Part shown: positions 43,968 through 52,754 of the stretch, in pieces | Layout of the letters: every line of letters begins with the position of its first letter | Numbering within the stretch: the stretch's first letter is position 1 | From: Alicyclobacillus fastidiosus | Lineage (GTDB): Bacteria; Bacillota; Bacilli; Alicyclobacillales; Alicyclobacillaceae | Length of the DNA: 64,000 nt | Assembly (NCBI RefSeq): GCF_026651875.1 | Contig: NZ_CP104067.1 | Span: forward strand, 3,596,001-3,660,000 | Direction of reading: 5' to 3' | Notes under the pieces: model-generated | What the model saw: only the letters and a program-made list of their open reading frames with translations | Told to the model about the DNA's origin: nothing | Databases searched by the model: none | Made by a program: the position numbers and the translations under genes

Positions 43968-45320
43968 TTACTCTGCGACATGGGATTGCTCACCATAGTA
44001 GGCTCTCGAGTCTATCTGCTTTCGGTTGAGCAGACCAAGGCTAATGGCAGCGATGAGCGCGACGATTGCGCCAACCATAAAGATACTGGACAGGCTCCAT
44101 TTCAGTGATACCAACAAGCCACCAATGAGAGGGCCAACGATCGAGCCAATCCGACCAAAGCCCAATGCCCAGCTCGATCCGGTTGAACGCACACTAGTTG
44201 GATACACAGTCGCGGCGATAGCGTTCATATTAGACTGAACACCGATGATGAAGAAACCAGCAAAGAACATTACCACTATCAATGCCACGACCGTATGCAT
44301 GTAACCAAGTACCACCAGCAGGATGGCAGCCACTATGGAAGAAGTACCCAGAATAACCTTGGGATTTTGTCGATCACTCATGGATCCGAGCACGATGGTA
44401 CCGACAATGCCGCCCCCCTGCAACATAGAGGCCGCAATGAGTGCTTTTGACATTGGGAATCCTACACCCTTTAATAGAGTTGGCATCCAGTTCGTCAAGA
44501 AGTAAATCAGCAGTAGCGTCATGAAGAATACAATCCACACAAGAATTGTGTTGCGCGCGCGTCCTTCCGTGAAGAGGTACTTGACTGGAAATCCTTTCAG
44601 GTTCGGCTCAGGCACATAGAACTCATCCTGAGCAGTTACCGTCCCCGCGCCAGCGATGCGGTTTAACGGTAAAACGATTCTGGCTTTGTTGCGCCCACGA
44701 ACGACAATAAAACGAATCGACTCTGGCAGTCCAAAAATTGCAATCAGGCCCACAACAATGGGGGCGATTCCACCAAGATAGAATACCGACTCCCACCCCA
44801 AATCTGGAATAATTTGCGTGGAAATAATTCCACCCACGGTTGCTCCGACCGGGAACCCAGTCCACATAATGCTGAGCACTGTTTTTCGGATACGCTGCGG
44901 TGCATACTCTGCCATCAATGCAGTGACAGTCCCCATGCACCCACCGAGACCGAACCCGGTCAAGAATCGTAAAATCAGCAATCCAGTCAAATTTGTTGCA
45001 GTGGCGGTCAACAGCGACAAAACGCCAAAAACAAACACCGAAATTAGAACCGTTGACTTTCGCCCAATCCTGTCTGCGACAGGTCCCGAAATCAGGGCTC
45101 CGATCGCCAAACCAACGAGGCTTGATGAGAAAATTGGAGCAAGTGAAGCGGGTGACGTATGCCAAACCTTTTCAATGGCTGGTGCAACGAACGAGATGAT
45201 TTGAGCATCATAGCCGTCTAATGCCAGCAGTAAAAAGCCAACAATAATCGTGACTGTTTGAAATAGCGTGAATGGACTATCGTCGATCAACTTCGACACA
45301 TTTACATTTCCATTCGACAC
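43968..45320 (-). CDS. MFS aromatic acid:H+ symporter (AAHS/PcaK-like)
   Basis: 450 residues, 12 transmembrane helices. The first helix carries the AAHS signature DGYDAQIISFVAPAI, and the loop 2-3 motif is GPVADRIGRKSTVL; GGCMGTVTALMAEYAPQRIR is motif B/C region of the family. Members import protocatechuate, hydroxybenzoate, phthalate or related acids with protons. Last gene of the putative aromatic operon, 55 bases after the decarboxylase-like gene, so an uptake role for the pathway substrate is likely. Confidence 0.9.
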   Translation of the reverse strand: MSNGNVNVSKLIDDSPFTLFQTVTIIVGFLLLALDGYDAQIISFVAPAIEKVWHTSPASLAPIFSSSLVGLAIGALISGPVADRIGRKSTVLISVFVFGVLSLLTATATNLTGLLILRFLTGFGLGGCMGTVTALMAEYAPQRIRKTVLSIMWTGFPVGATVGGIISTQIIPDLGWESVFYLGGIAPIVVGLIAIFGLPESIRFIVVRGRNKARIVLPLNRIAGAGTVTAQDEFYVPEPNLKGFPVKYLFTEGRARNTILVWIVFFMTLLLIYFLTNWMPTLLKGVGFPMSKALIAASMLQGGGIVGTIVLGSMSDRQNPKVILGTSSIVAAILLVVLGYMHTVVALIVVMFFAGFFIIGVQSNMNAIAATVYPTSVRSTGSSWALGFGRIGSIVGPLIGGLLVSLKWSLSSIFMVGAIVALIAAISLGLLNRKQIDSRAYYGEQSHVAE

Positions 45321-45375
45321 GTTTACCCCTCCACCGTCTCGACCCAGAATAGGGACAAGTGAGTCAGTACAATTC

Positions 45376-46311
45376 TCAGCCCAATGTTACAAAACGGTCT
45401 TCCAGGCTGCGTTCACCACTGATGAAGCCCTGATCACATGCTGCGTTGTACAACGTTTCAAGTACATATTCGTTTTTCGACCAACCATAGCTATTCCAAT
45501 CCACATCGAGCAGCTCTTCTGTCGTCTGCATGTGCAAGTCTGCGAACGGTAGATACATACTCACAGAATTACCTACATCTTTCAGCCCAAGGCACCGAGA
45601 TGCCTCAAACAATTTAATGAGAGCGCCCGCGAGGGAAGGGTATGTCTTAAGTAACTCCGCCTTTATGACAAACACGTGTGTAATGGGTATCACTTGGAGG
45701 TCGTGATAGAAGTTCATTGTTTCCGCCATTGGGTCTGGATGTACAGTTCGAATCCCTCGGCTATCATCCAGTTTCCGTGCGTAGATGAAACAGTCCACTT
45801 CCCTGTTGCGCAGGAGCCGAGGCGCGGATTCCCCTACATATCCCCAGTCGATCTGATAACGTTTCGGATAAGGCACACCTTCGATGCGGTCCAGTTGCAA
45901 CGGACACCACGTGATGAGTCCCGCGTCAATTTTGTAGTAATTCTCCAGTAGCCATCGGTGCCATATGCCCGCCGTGATCCAAAACTGCGGAATGGCTACC
46001 TTTTTTCCTGCCAAATCCCCCGGATTTTGAATACTGGAGTCCACGCGACAGAATTGATAGTGATGAAGAAATTTTCTTGAAAATACCGGTAGCGCCTTCA
46101 AGTCCGTTCGGGCTTCTGATATCTTTAGGAACGTCGCCAAAGAACATTCACCGACGTCATACTCGCCTCCCAGCGTCTTCAGTGTGCATTCGTCAATGGA
46201 TTTTGCCCGCTCTGGATGCAAGTCAAACTCATCCAAAGTGAGGGTTCCTAACAACATCGCTTCTGTGTGCAGATACTGCGTGCATCCGATTCGGATCACG
46301 GGATTCCCCAT
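45376..46311 (-). CDS. 4,5-dihydroxyphthalate decarboxylase-like protein
   Basis: 311 residues of the periplasmic-binding-fold family that includes 4,5-dihydroxyphthalate decarboxylase (Pht5). It begins IRIGCTQYLHTEAMLLGTLT and contains GGEYDVGECSLATFLKISEA, ALPVFSRKFLHHYQFCRVDS, DLAGKKVAIPQFWITAGIWH and the family's ESAPRLLRNREVDCFI. There is no signal peptide, which favours an enzyme over an ABC binding protein. ATG at 46311 behind GGAGGTG, five bases after the dioxygenase gene. In the phthalate pathway this step yields protocatechuate. Confidence 0.8.
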   Translation of the reverse strand: MGNPVIRIGCTQYLHTEAMLLGTLTLDEFDLHPERAKSIDECTLKTLGGEYDVGECSLATFLKISEARTDLKALPVFSRKFLHHYQFCRVDSSIQNPGDLAGKKVAIPQFWITAGIWHRWLLENYYKIDAGLITWCPLQLDRIEGVPYPKRYQIDWGYVGESAPRLLRNREVDCFIYARKLDDSRGIRTVHPDPMAETMNFYHDLQVIPITHVFVIKAELLKTYPSLAGALIKLFEASRCLGLKDVGNSVSMYLPFADLHMQTTEELLDVDWNSYGWSKNEYVLETLYNAACDQGFISGERSLEDRFVTLG

Positions 46312-47037
46312 CTTCTTCACCTCCGCTCTATACCGACAGAGTTGGTCTGTCCCCAAACCTCCACGCTTCCAACCTTCCCCATACGGGGATCCCGATGGCT
46401 TCTCCACATGTCACTCGTTTCCGGTGCACCATCGAGCATCCGCGGCGGCCTCGCACCAGTTTCCGGGAACTCCTCCATGCCAAGGGTGTACTCAATCGTT
46501 AGTTCATCCGGATCAAGGAAATAGACAAAGATGCTGCCAGATGCGTAATGGCGACCCGGACCACAAACCACAGGAACCGCTTCACGAAGTAATCGATTGT
46601 ACCCGATGCCAATGTCATTGATATCAGTCACCATGAACGCTAGGTGCTGTAACCGTAATGACTCGCCTGTTGCAAAGCCAAACGAATGGTGATAAGGACT
46701 TGGGAAACAGCGCATCCACGCAAAAGACAGTTCACCCTGTTGGTTGTACCGCTGATCTGAAGCTTTAAAGTTTAGTACGTCAGTATAGAACGAGTAGTGC
46801 TGCTCAAGATTGGGCACATTCAGAATCACGTGCCCTAACCTGCTCACGTTGACAGGATGCTTTTGTTTCCGGAATGGGCGATGCTGCATTCCGCAGTAGA
46901 ACTCAAATACTACGCCGTTCGGGTCCGCAAACCGAAATGCCTTGCCAATTCGTAACTCAGCGCACTCTGGTGCTAGGTTGTAATAGTGGACACAACGAAT
47001 CGGGAATGTAAGAATAAGGCGATTCGAGGTGAGCCAC

Positions 47038-47325
47038 ATGACACAGAAGTACGACAAGGAATTCAAACTTCATGCAGTGCAATTGGCTTTGGAGAGTGGG
47101 AAAACGACGAGCCAAGTAGCTCGGGAGCTAGGCGTATCACAAAAGACGTTGTATGGCTGGATGTCGAAATATAAGGAGGATCCGTCCGCCCCGTTTGTTG
47201 GGAGTGGGAACCTCAGGTCAGAAGCTCAGACAATTCGTGACTTAGAGCGAGAGCTACGCGATCTTCGAGAGGAGAATGCAATCCTAAAAAAAGCTATGTG
47301 CATCTTCACCAACGACCGGAAGTAA
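47038..47325 (+). CDS. IS3-family OrfA
   Basis: About 95 residues. Helix-turn-helix of the HTH_Tnp_1 type (YDKEFKLHAVQLALESGKTT, SQVARELGVSQKTLYGWMSK) followed by a leucine-zipper-like coiled coil (DLERELRDLREENAILKKAM) that mediates OrfA-OrfB assembly. ATG at 47038 behind GAGGTG. A slippery A7-G tract at 47286-47293 near the end lets ribosomes move -1 into orfB to make the OrfAB transposase. Confidence 0.94.
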   Translation: MTQKYDKEFKLHAVQLALESGKTTSQVARELGVSQKTLYGWMSKYKEDPSAPFVGSGNLRSEAQTIRDLERELRDLREENAILKKAMCIFTNDRK

Positions 47326-48203
47326 GGTATAAATTCATCCACAGACACCGCTCCAAATTTTCGGTTGAGAAGATGTGCAAAGTGTTGGGTGTATCTCGGA
47401 GCGGGTATTATGCCTGGCGTGAACGACCTGAGAGTAAGCGAGCCAAACGTCGGAAGCGAATAACGAAGCGGATTCATCAGATATTCGTGAAATCCCGTCG
47501 TCTTTATGGCAGTCCTAAAATCACGCAGATCCTGCGCCAGGAAGGCGAGCGTGTGGCGCAGAAGACCGTGGCCAAAATCATGCGAGAGAATCAACTGAGG
47601 AGCCGTACCGTTCGCAAGTACAAGGCGACCACGTATTCGAACCACGATTATCCGGTACAGGAGAATGTACTGAATCAAACGTTTGTAGCAGAGCGACCCA
47701 ACCAGGTGTACATGGCAGACATCACCTACATCCCAACGGACGAAGGATGGGTCTACCTGGCTAGCCTAATGGACCTTTATAGCCGTAAGATTGTAGGCTG
47801 GCGTGCGGGAGCACGGATGACGAAAGAGCTGTGCATCAGGGCACTGGAGCAGGCATACGAACGCCAAGACCCAACAGAAACCGTGCTGCATCATTCGGAT
47901 CGTGGGAGCCAATATGCCTCTCATGACTATCAGGACAAGCTGCGAGAATACAAGATGGTCGGTAGCATGAGTCGCAAAGGTAACTGTTTTGATAATGCGT
48001 GCATCGAGTCGTTTCACAGCATTATCAAGCGAGAGCTCGTCTATCTGGAAAAGTTCAAAACGAGGGAACAGGCAATCCGGCGGATCTTCGAATACATCGA
48101 GGTCTGGTATAACCGGGAACGAGTTCACTCATCAATCGGTTTTCTAACACCGGTTGAATTCGAAAGAAGATATTTCCACGCTATAAGAGCTGCAGCAAGC
48201 TGA
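47298..48203 (+). CDS. IS3-family OrfB (DDE transposase)
   Basis: About 301 residues in the -1 frame relative to orfA. N-terminal HTH_21-like region (GVSRSGYYAWRERPESKRAK, RRLYGSPKITQILRQEG), then the rve integrase core: first Asp in YMADITYIPTDEGWVYLASL, second Asp in HHSDRGSQYAS, and Glu in NACIESFHSIIKRELVY. The C-terminal YNRERVHSSIGFLTPVEFER is the family end. All three catalytic residues are present, so the element may be active. Confidence 0.95.
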   Translation: MHLHQRPEVRYKFIHRHRSKFSVEKMCKVLGVSRSGYYAWRERPESKRAKRRKRITKRIHQIFVKSRRLYGSPKITQILRQEGERVAQKTVAKIMRENQLRSRTVRKYKATTYSNHDYPVQENVLNQTFVAERPNQVYMADITYIPTDEGWVYLASLMDLYSRKIVGWRAGARMTKELCIRALEQAYERQDPTETVLHHSDRGSQYASHDYQDKLREYKMVGSMSRKGNCFDNACIESFHSIIKRELVYLEKFKTREQAIRRIFEYIEVWYNRERVHSSIGFLTPVEFERRYFHAIRAAAS

Positions 48204-48680
48204 ACGATAACAGGCATCATATCAGAATATTAAAACTTATAATTTCTCTGTTTTGGGGTGTCCATTCTATTGACTTAATACCACTCCTCCTTGCTGACCT
48301 CAACAAGCGAGTAGCCATTTTCGGATAGATGATTCCAGGACACCTCATACTGGACGATGTCTTCCAATTCCATCGCTATCCGCTTAAGGCCGGGCTGATC
48401 CGATGAATAAAGCACAATGCAGTGGTGTTCGTCGCTGCAGGTTAAATATGCACGTTCCGGCGTTGCCTCATCGACCAGCGTGAATCCGACCATGTCCCGA
48501 TAAAAAAATGCAGACCGTTCGACGTCCCGAACATTCAAAGCCACATAACCAAGCTTTTTATAACGAATCATATGGTCCCCTCCACAAATGCTTCCAAGGA
48601 AGCAAAGCGTGATTTGTAATATTGAAATTCCTTCTCTGAGCTCTTCATCATCTTTCGAAAACGTTTTCAATTACACCAGC

Positions 48681-49007
48681 TCATTCGACAGAAGTTGGTA
48701 AAACTGCATCCACCTTGTCTAGGAACGGGATAATGTGTTTCAACCCCAGGCGTTCCAGCAACCCTTCCACGTCCATATAAGGCAAGGCTGGACGTGGTAC
48801 TGGCGGCGTTTTACCTGCACGAAGTGTCGTGAAGATATATTCAGTCCGTTTTATATCTAGTTCGTCAATTAGAAGAACCGTTGCAGCCCCCTCCACCTGG
48901 CACCCAGGTAGTTCAGGATAGGATACAATACGTACCCAGTCTCCCTTACGAATTACGGATTCGGCGGACAGGATAAACGGTATGGAAAGGTATTCCCTTA
49001 GCGTCAT
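48681..49007 (-). CDS. HicB-like small protein in the aromatic operon
   Basis: 108 residues. The N-terminal half resembles the HicB antitoxin-type fold: FILSAESVIRKGDWVRIVSY, PELPGCQVEGAATVLLIDEL, then IKRTEYIFTTLRAG and a proline-rich PPVPRPALP. The C-terminal LLERLGLKHIIPFLDKV is not part of that fold. There is no HicA-like toxin next to it and no DNA-binding domain. Its ATG overlaps the dehydrogenase stop by four bases, so it is co-translated with pathway enzymes. Role unknown. Confidence 0.7.
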   Translation of the reverse strand: MTLREYLSIPFILSAESVIRKGDWVRIVSYPELPGCQVEGAATVLLIDELDIKRTEYIFTTLRAGKTPPVPRPALPYMDVEGLLERLGLKHIIPFLDKVDAVLPTSVE

Positions 49008-50143
49008 GTCCTGACACTTCCTTGTTCCAAATCGGGAAGTGCTAAGTCTGGCAAAATGGTTACATGTACCGCTTGCTCAGGAAACTCACCGGCTGTAAGC
49101 CGGATAGCGTGATCGACCTTCTCAATCGGAAAATGATGTGTCGACATTTTTCCAACTTGGTACTTACGCGACCCGATCAGGTCCAGTGCCAATTCGACTG
49201 CCGCGTAGCTGTGTCCACGCACACCCCGCAGTGTCAGACACCGTTTCGCCAAGAGTGACACCGGAAACTGCGTCAATCCCTCTGGCGCTCCAGTTGGCAG
49301 TATGAGCTGTCCGTGCTTTTTAAGCAGTTTTACGGCCAGTCCAACCGTCTCATCGCTGCCACGAGCAGTGTCCACCACCATGTCTGCCCCTTCACCGCGT
49401 GTCAACTCATAAACCAGTTCAATGAGATCTCTGTCTACTCCGTGAAATACGACATCCGCCCCGAGTTCTTTCGCCACTTCCAAGCGCTTTGCGTCCCGTT
49501 CCAACCCGACGACGATGATGGTTTTCGCACCTGCCAGCCTCGCTGCGAGGACACACCCCAAACCTTGCTGACCAGGACCCAGGATCACGATAGTCTGTCC
49601 CGGTTGCAATTGGCCCTCACGACAAACCCACTCGATTCCGTTTGAAATCGGTAGCGCAAGAACAGCTTCTATCGCAGGTATCCGTTCATCTACATGATGA
49701 AATACAGTCCGGGGATGCAGGTACAAATATTCGGCATACCCGCCCCACAAACCCGGGCCAATTTGAAGAGGGGTCGATCCAAAGCGTATCGCTGTCGGCG
49801 AGAGCAACGAATCAGTTGCCCAGCACGAACGAAAGTTTCCAGTTCTGCATGCATAACAGTGGCCGCAGGGCAAATACTCTTCCAGCAACACGCGGTCGCC
49901 CTCGGAAACGCCCCACCGATCCCTCGCGATTGACCCCAACGCGACTACACGGCCAAGGTTTTCATGTCCCAAAATTCTGGGTTCCGTAATTTGCGCTCGA
50001 TAATGTCTGACGTCACTGCCACAAACCCCTGCGGCCTCTATCTTCAACAAGCCATCTTCCAATCCAATATCCGGAAGATGAAGATGCTGAATTTCCGTCT
50101 CGCCACTCCCGGTCATCACTGCAGCTCGAACTTCTCGTTCCAT
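49004..50143 (-). CDS. Zinc-dependent alcohol dehydrogenase (MDR family)
   Basis: 379 residues. Catalytic zinc ligands in VCGSDVRHY (Cys41) and GHENLGRVVALG (His60, Glu61); structural zinc cysteines in CGHCYACRTGNFRSC (Cys93, 96, 99, 107). The NAD-binding Rossmann part is VILGPGQQGLGCVLAARLAG. Sorbitol/threonine dehydrogenase-like. In the operon it sits 15 bases after the Rieske gene, where a dihydrodiol or alcohol dehydrogenase would be expected; known phthalate dihydrodiol dehydrogenases are of a different family, so the exact substrate is open. Confidence 0.88.
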   Translation of the reverse strand: MEREVRAAVMTGSGETEIQHLHLPDIGLEDGLLKIEAAGVCGSDVRHYRAQITEPRILGHENLGRVVALGSIARDRWGVSEGDRVLLEEYLPCGHCYACRTGNFRSCWATDSLLSPTAIRFGSTPLQIGPGLWGGYAEYLYLHPRTVFHHVDERIPAIEAVLALPISNGIEWVCREGQLQPGQTIVILGPGQQGLGCVLAARLAGAKTIIVVGLERDAKRLEVAKELGADVVFHGVDRDLIELVYELTRGEGADMVVDTARGSDETVGLAVKLLKKHGQLILPTGAPEGLTQFPVSLLAKRCLTLRGVRGHSYAAVELALDLIGSRKYQVGKMSTHHFPIEKVDHAIRLTAGEFPEQAVHVTILPDLALPDLEQGSVRT

Positions 50144-50158
50144 GAAACCCTCTCCCCA

Positions 50159-51514
50159 TCAAATAAAATGAACCTCATCCTGATTGGCCGATGTGACTTG
50201 CGTTGCTTCGCTTGCCCAATCAATACCGTCAGGTAAACGAATCGATGCTGAACGTATGTGATACGACTGCGGCGCGTAAAGTCCCACCGGAACCACTTGG
50301 CGGTCGCGTAAACCTTTTGCGGCTTTCAACCACAACTGACGCATCCGAATGATGGCCATATCGGCGGTTCCAAGATGCTCCTTTCGTCGATCATAGATGG
50401 GACCCATGGATTCCTGTACGGCTTGGTCCTGCATTGAAATCGTTGGGATTCCAGAGAATGCTTTGGTCGCTTGGGCTTCCCAGTCAATCAAGTAGTCATT
50501 TCCCTTATTGAGTTTCGGTTTCCATCTACTTCCAGGATTTGATGTTTCCTGTATATACATATCAAGTGGTAGGTGGCGTCCGTTTCCCTCACTCGTTCCA
50601 ACGCGGTCGGGGGACCAATAGCGCATATCATCCAGTTCTTCCTCTGTTAAGTCGCGTGTCGGGTGCCATGTAATGGTCCACACCATCGTTGTGTGGTCGT
50701 CAATGGGCACCCATGCGTGGCCACTGACCGGACTGTCTGCGCCATAGGATGGGAGAATCGTATAGAATGGCATTAAGCATTGTGTGATGCGCCAGTAATG
50801 GAAGCCAGGCTCAGCACTTCTCCTAGCGCCAACCATCATGCCATATGGGGTTTCTAACGTTTCGTAGTGTGGGAACTTGTCTCCCGCCATATATTTCATA
50901 CCTTGTTCTCTCGGGCTTCCCGTAAAATCTGTGGAATTTAGACGACTGTGCAAGAACGAAACATGGCTCGAATCAATACCACCCTCATACGCTTGCACCC
51001 AATTACATTCCTGATACCGTTTACTGATATAGCAGCGAGACTGGGGAACAAGGTTCCATTCAAGATCCGGCAACGACGGGCGTTGTTCCGCACACTTGCT
51101 TCCTAAATACGCCCAGACCGTACCATTGCGCTCCACACACGGATAAGCGATTGCTTTGAGTCTGTCCTTGAACGTACTCTGCGGAGGCTCATTGGGCATA
51201 TCTGTAATGTTTCCGTTTACATCATACTTCCAACCGTGATAGACACAGCGCAGGCCACATTCCTCGTTCCGTCCAAAGTACAGGGAGGCACCCCTGTGAG
51301 GACAGTGCTCTTCCAGTAACCCGATAGTCCCGTTGCTGTCCCGAAAGGCAACCAGATCTTCCCCCAACACTCTGACCCGTAATGGGCGCCCATCCTTTTC
51401 TTGTAGTTCGCAAGAGAGTAGGATTGGCAACCAGTATTCCCTCATCACGGCCCCCATTGCGGTTCCTGGACCAACTTGAGTAATGAGCGCGTTATCTTCC
51501 TTTGAAAGCACCAA
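50159..51514 (-). CDS. Rieske non-heme iron oxygenase, alpha subunit
   Basis: 451 residues of the phthalate 4,5-dioxygenase/vanillate demethylase type. Rieske cluster ligands Cys71, His73 (CPHRGASL) and Cys90, His93 (CVYHGW). The mononuclear iron site is in EGGIDSSHVSFLHSRL: Asp181 bridge, His184 and His189; the third ligand would be an Asp near DYLIDWEAQ. This class needs a separate reductase, which is not found in the window. It lies 12 bases after the LysR gene and heads the enzyme genes, so it should catalyse ring hydroxylation or O-demethylation of the imported acid. Confidence 0.93.
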   Translation of the reverse strand: MVLSKEDNALITQVGPGTAMGAVMREYWLPILLSCELQEKDGRPLRVRVLGEDLVAFRDSNGTIGLLEEHCPHRGASLYFGRNEECGLRCVYHGWKYDVNGNITDMPNEPPQSTFKDRLKAIAYPCVERNGTVWAYLGSKCAEQRPSLPDLEWNLVPQSRCYISKRYQECNWVQAYEGGIDSSHVSFLHSRLNSTDFTGSPREQGMKYMAGDKFPHYETLETPYGMMVGARRSAEPGFHYWRITQCLMPFYTILPSYGADSPVSGHAWVPIDDHTTMVWTITWHPTRDLTEEELDDMRYWSPDRVGTSEGNGRHLPLDMYIQETSNPGSRWKPKLNKGNDYLIDWEAQATKAFSGIPTISMQDQAVQESMGPIYDRRKEHLGTADMAIIRMRQLWLKAAKGLRDRQVVPVGLYAPQSYHIRSASIRLPDGIDWASEATQVTSANQDEVHFI

Positions 51515-51526
51515 AACCGACCTCCA

Positions 51527-52480
51527 TCATAAGGTTCGTATGCTGTATGGATGCCACTCGTCGAAATATTCAGACACATCTTTGCGCATCACTTCTATCA
51601 ATAAATAAGAAGCCTTAGACTTTAGATAAATGATCGACATAACCGTCTGAATCTCTGACAGTTGCCGAACCCGCACCGCGACCAATGACCCTTCTTTTAA
51701 TTCTCGCTGAACACCTATAAACGGTAGCAGACTGACAAAGGATGACTCGATTACCATCACCTTAGCAGCTTCCAGTTGGTTCAATTCCGCAACCACGTTC
51801 GGAATAGCGTGGTAGCTTGAGAAAATTCGCTGAATTCCTCGCCAGCCGTCTGTTGACTGTTCGTACGTGACCAACGGTTCTCGCAATATTTCTTGTATCT
51901 CAATTTCTTCACACTCGGCCAACCGATGTTGAGGGCTGCAAACCAATACCCAAGGTGTCACGTGGGCACAATCCTGTTGAATCTGTTGGTGTGACACATC
52001 TGATGCAATTAGTCCAACGTCTATTTCATTGCCGAGAACCATATCGCGGATGGCTTTGGTGTTGCCGTGAACGACATGGAACTCCACTTCCGGATTCCCA
52101 CTGCGAACCGTTCCTAAAATCTTTGGGAGTACATTCACAGACCAAGTCGGTGTAGCACCAATCCGGATCTTGCCTTCAGCCTTTTTCTTAATGCTCCGTA
52201 CCTTATTCTCAGCTTCTTGCATCAGTTGTATCATCTGCCTTGCGTAGGGCAGGAACTCCCTCCCTTCCTGTGTCAAGTGAATTCGATGATTTTTGTTTCG
52301 AATAAACAGTGTAACGCCAAGTCGCTCTTCCAACCGCTTAATTCGCGCTGTAACGGACGGTTGCCGCAAGTTCATGGCGTGCGCTGTCTTCACAAAACTG
52401 AGCGTAGAAGCGACCGAGAGAAAGGTTGCGGTGTTCTCCAAATCATCCAAGATTTCACCACATTTCTTATTCGATTTCAT
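51527..52480 (-). CDS. LysR family regulator of the aromatic cluster
   Basis: 317 residues with an N-terminal helix-turn-helix (TATFLSVASTLSFVKTAHAM, NLRQPSVTARIKRLEERLGV) and effector domain (IRIGATPTWSVNVLPKILGT). It is the first gene in line with the oxygenase and downstream genes, not divergent as usual, so it is probably co-transcribed with them and regulates its own operon. The 274-base region upstream has no gene; I see no clear operator there. Confidence 0.9.
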   Translation of the reverse strand: MKSNKKCGEILDDLENTATFLSVASTLSFVKTAHAMNLRQPSVTARIKRLEERLGVTLFIRNKNHRIHLTQEGREFLPYARQMIQLMQEAENKVRSIKKKAEGKIRIGATPTWSVNVLPKILGTVRSGNPEVEFHVVHGNTKAIRDMVLGNEIDVGLIASDVSHQQIQQDCAHVTPWVLVCSPQHRLAECEEIEIQEILREPLVTYEQSTDGWRGIQRIFSSYHAIPNVVAELNQLEAAKVMVIESSFVSLLPFIGVQRELKEGSLVAVRVRQLSEIQTVMSIIYLKSKASYLLIEVMRKDVSEYFDEWHPYSIRTL

Positions 52481-52754
52481 TTTAACGACGTTTCTTCTAT
52501 CCGTAAAATAGACGTTTTTTATTAAAAAAATGGCACGAATAGAATAATCGTATCAAGTTTGTATGGGGCCACAAGTCCCACGTGTACCTCTGGTTGTTTC
52601 TTGATCTTACAGAACGGCAAAACGGTGGGCTGTGTCACCCTACTTGTCTTAATACCACCCTACCTCCTCTACTCCCAAAAATTGCGAAACCTTGAAATCA
52701 TGAAACCATCCTAATTGTGTGTCGTCGTAGAATGAAGAAAGACTACCGTTACAG

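Larger units (their letters stand above)
46986..48275 (+). mobile_element. IS3-family insertion sequence
   Basis: About 1.29 kb with two overlapping transposase frames. Flanking direct repeat TAATA at 46981-46985 and 48276-48280. Inner ends are related: TAG-TGGACAC on the left and, reverse-complemented, TAGAATGGACAC on the right. Exact ends are uncertain by a few bases because part of the repeat could belong to either side. It sits inside the VOC dioxygenase gene, opposite to its direction. Confidence 0.9.
46317..48571 (-). pseudogene. Two-domain VOC (extradiol-type) dioxygenase, split by an IS3 element
   Basis: The N-terminal part (48276-48571) starts MIRYKKLGYVALNVRDVERS behind GGAGGGG and ends at VSKEEWY; the C-terminal part (46317-46985) continues YNLAPECAELRIGKAFRFAD, then VSRLGHVILNVPNLEQHYSF, LRLQHLAFMVTD and SIFVYFLDPDELTIEYT. 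Excising the IS plus one TAATA copy gives an unbroken frame of about 320 residues across EEWYYNLAP. HVILNV, LQHLAF and the late Glu in LTIEYT are the positions of the His-His-Glu iron ligands of class I extradiol dioxygenases. Without excision no full enzyme can be made. In the operon it would cleave the ring. Confidence 0.92.

Noticed and set aside
45376-46311. ABC transporter substrate-binding protein (NMT1-like)
   Set aside because: No signal peptide or lipobox and no permease or ATPase genes nearby; family blocks fit the decarboxylase-like group better.
48681-49007. HicAB toxin-antitoxin system
   Set aside because: Only a HicB-like fold is present; neighbours are metabolic enzymes and no HicA is seen.
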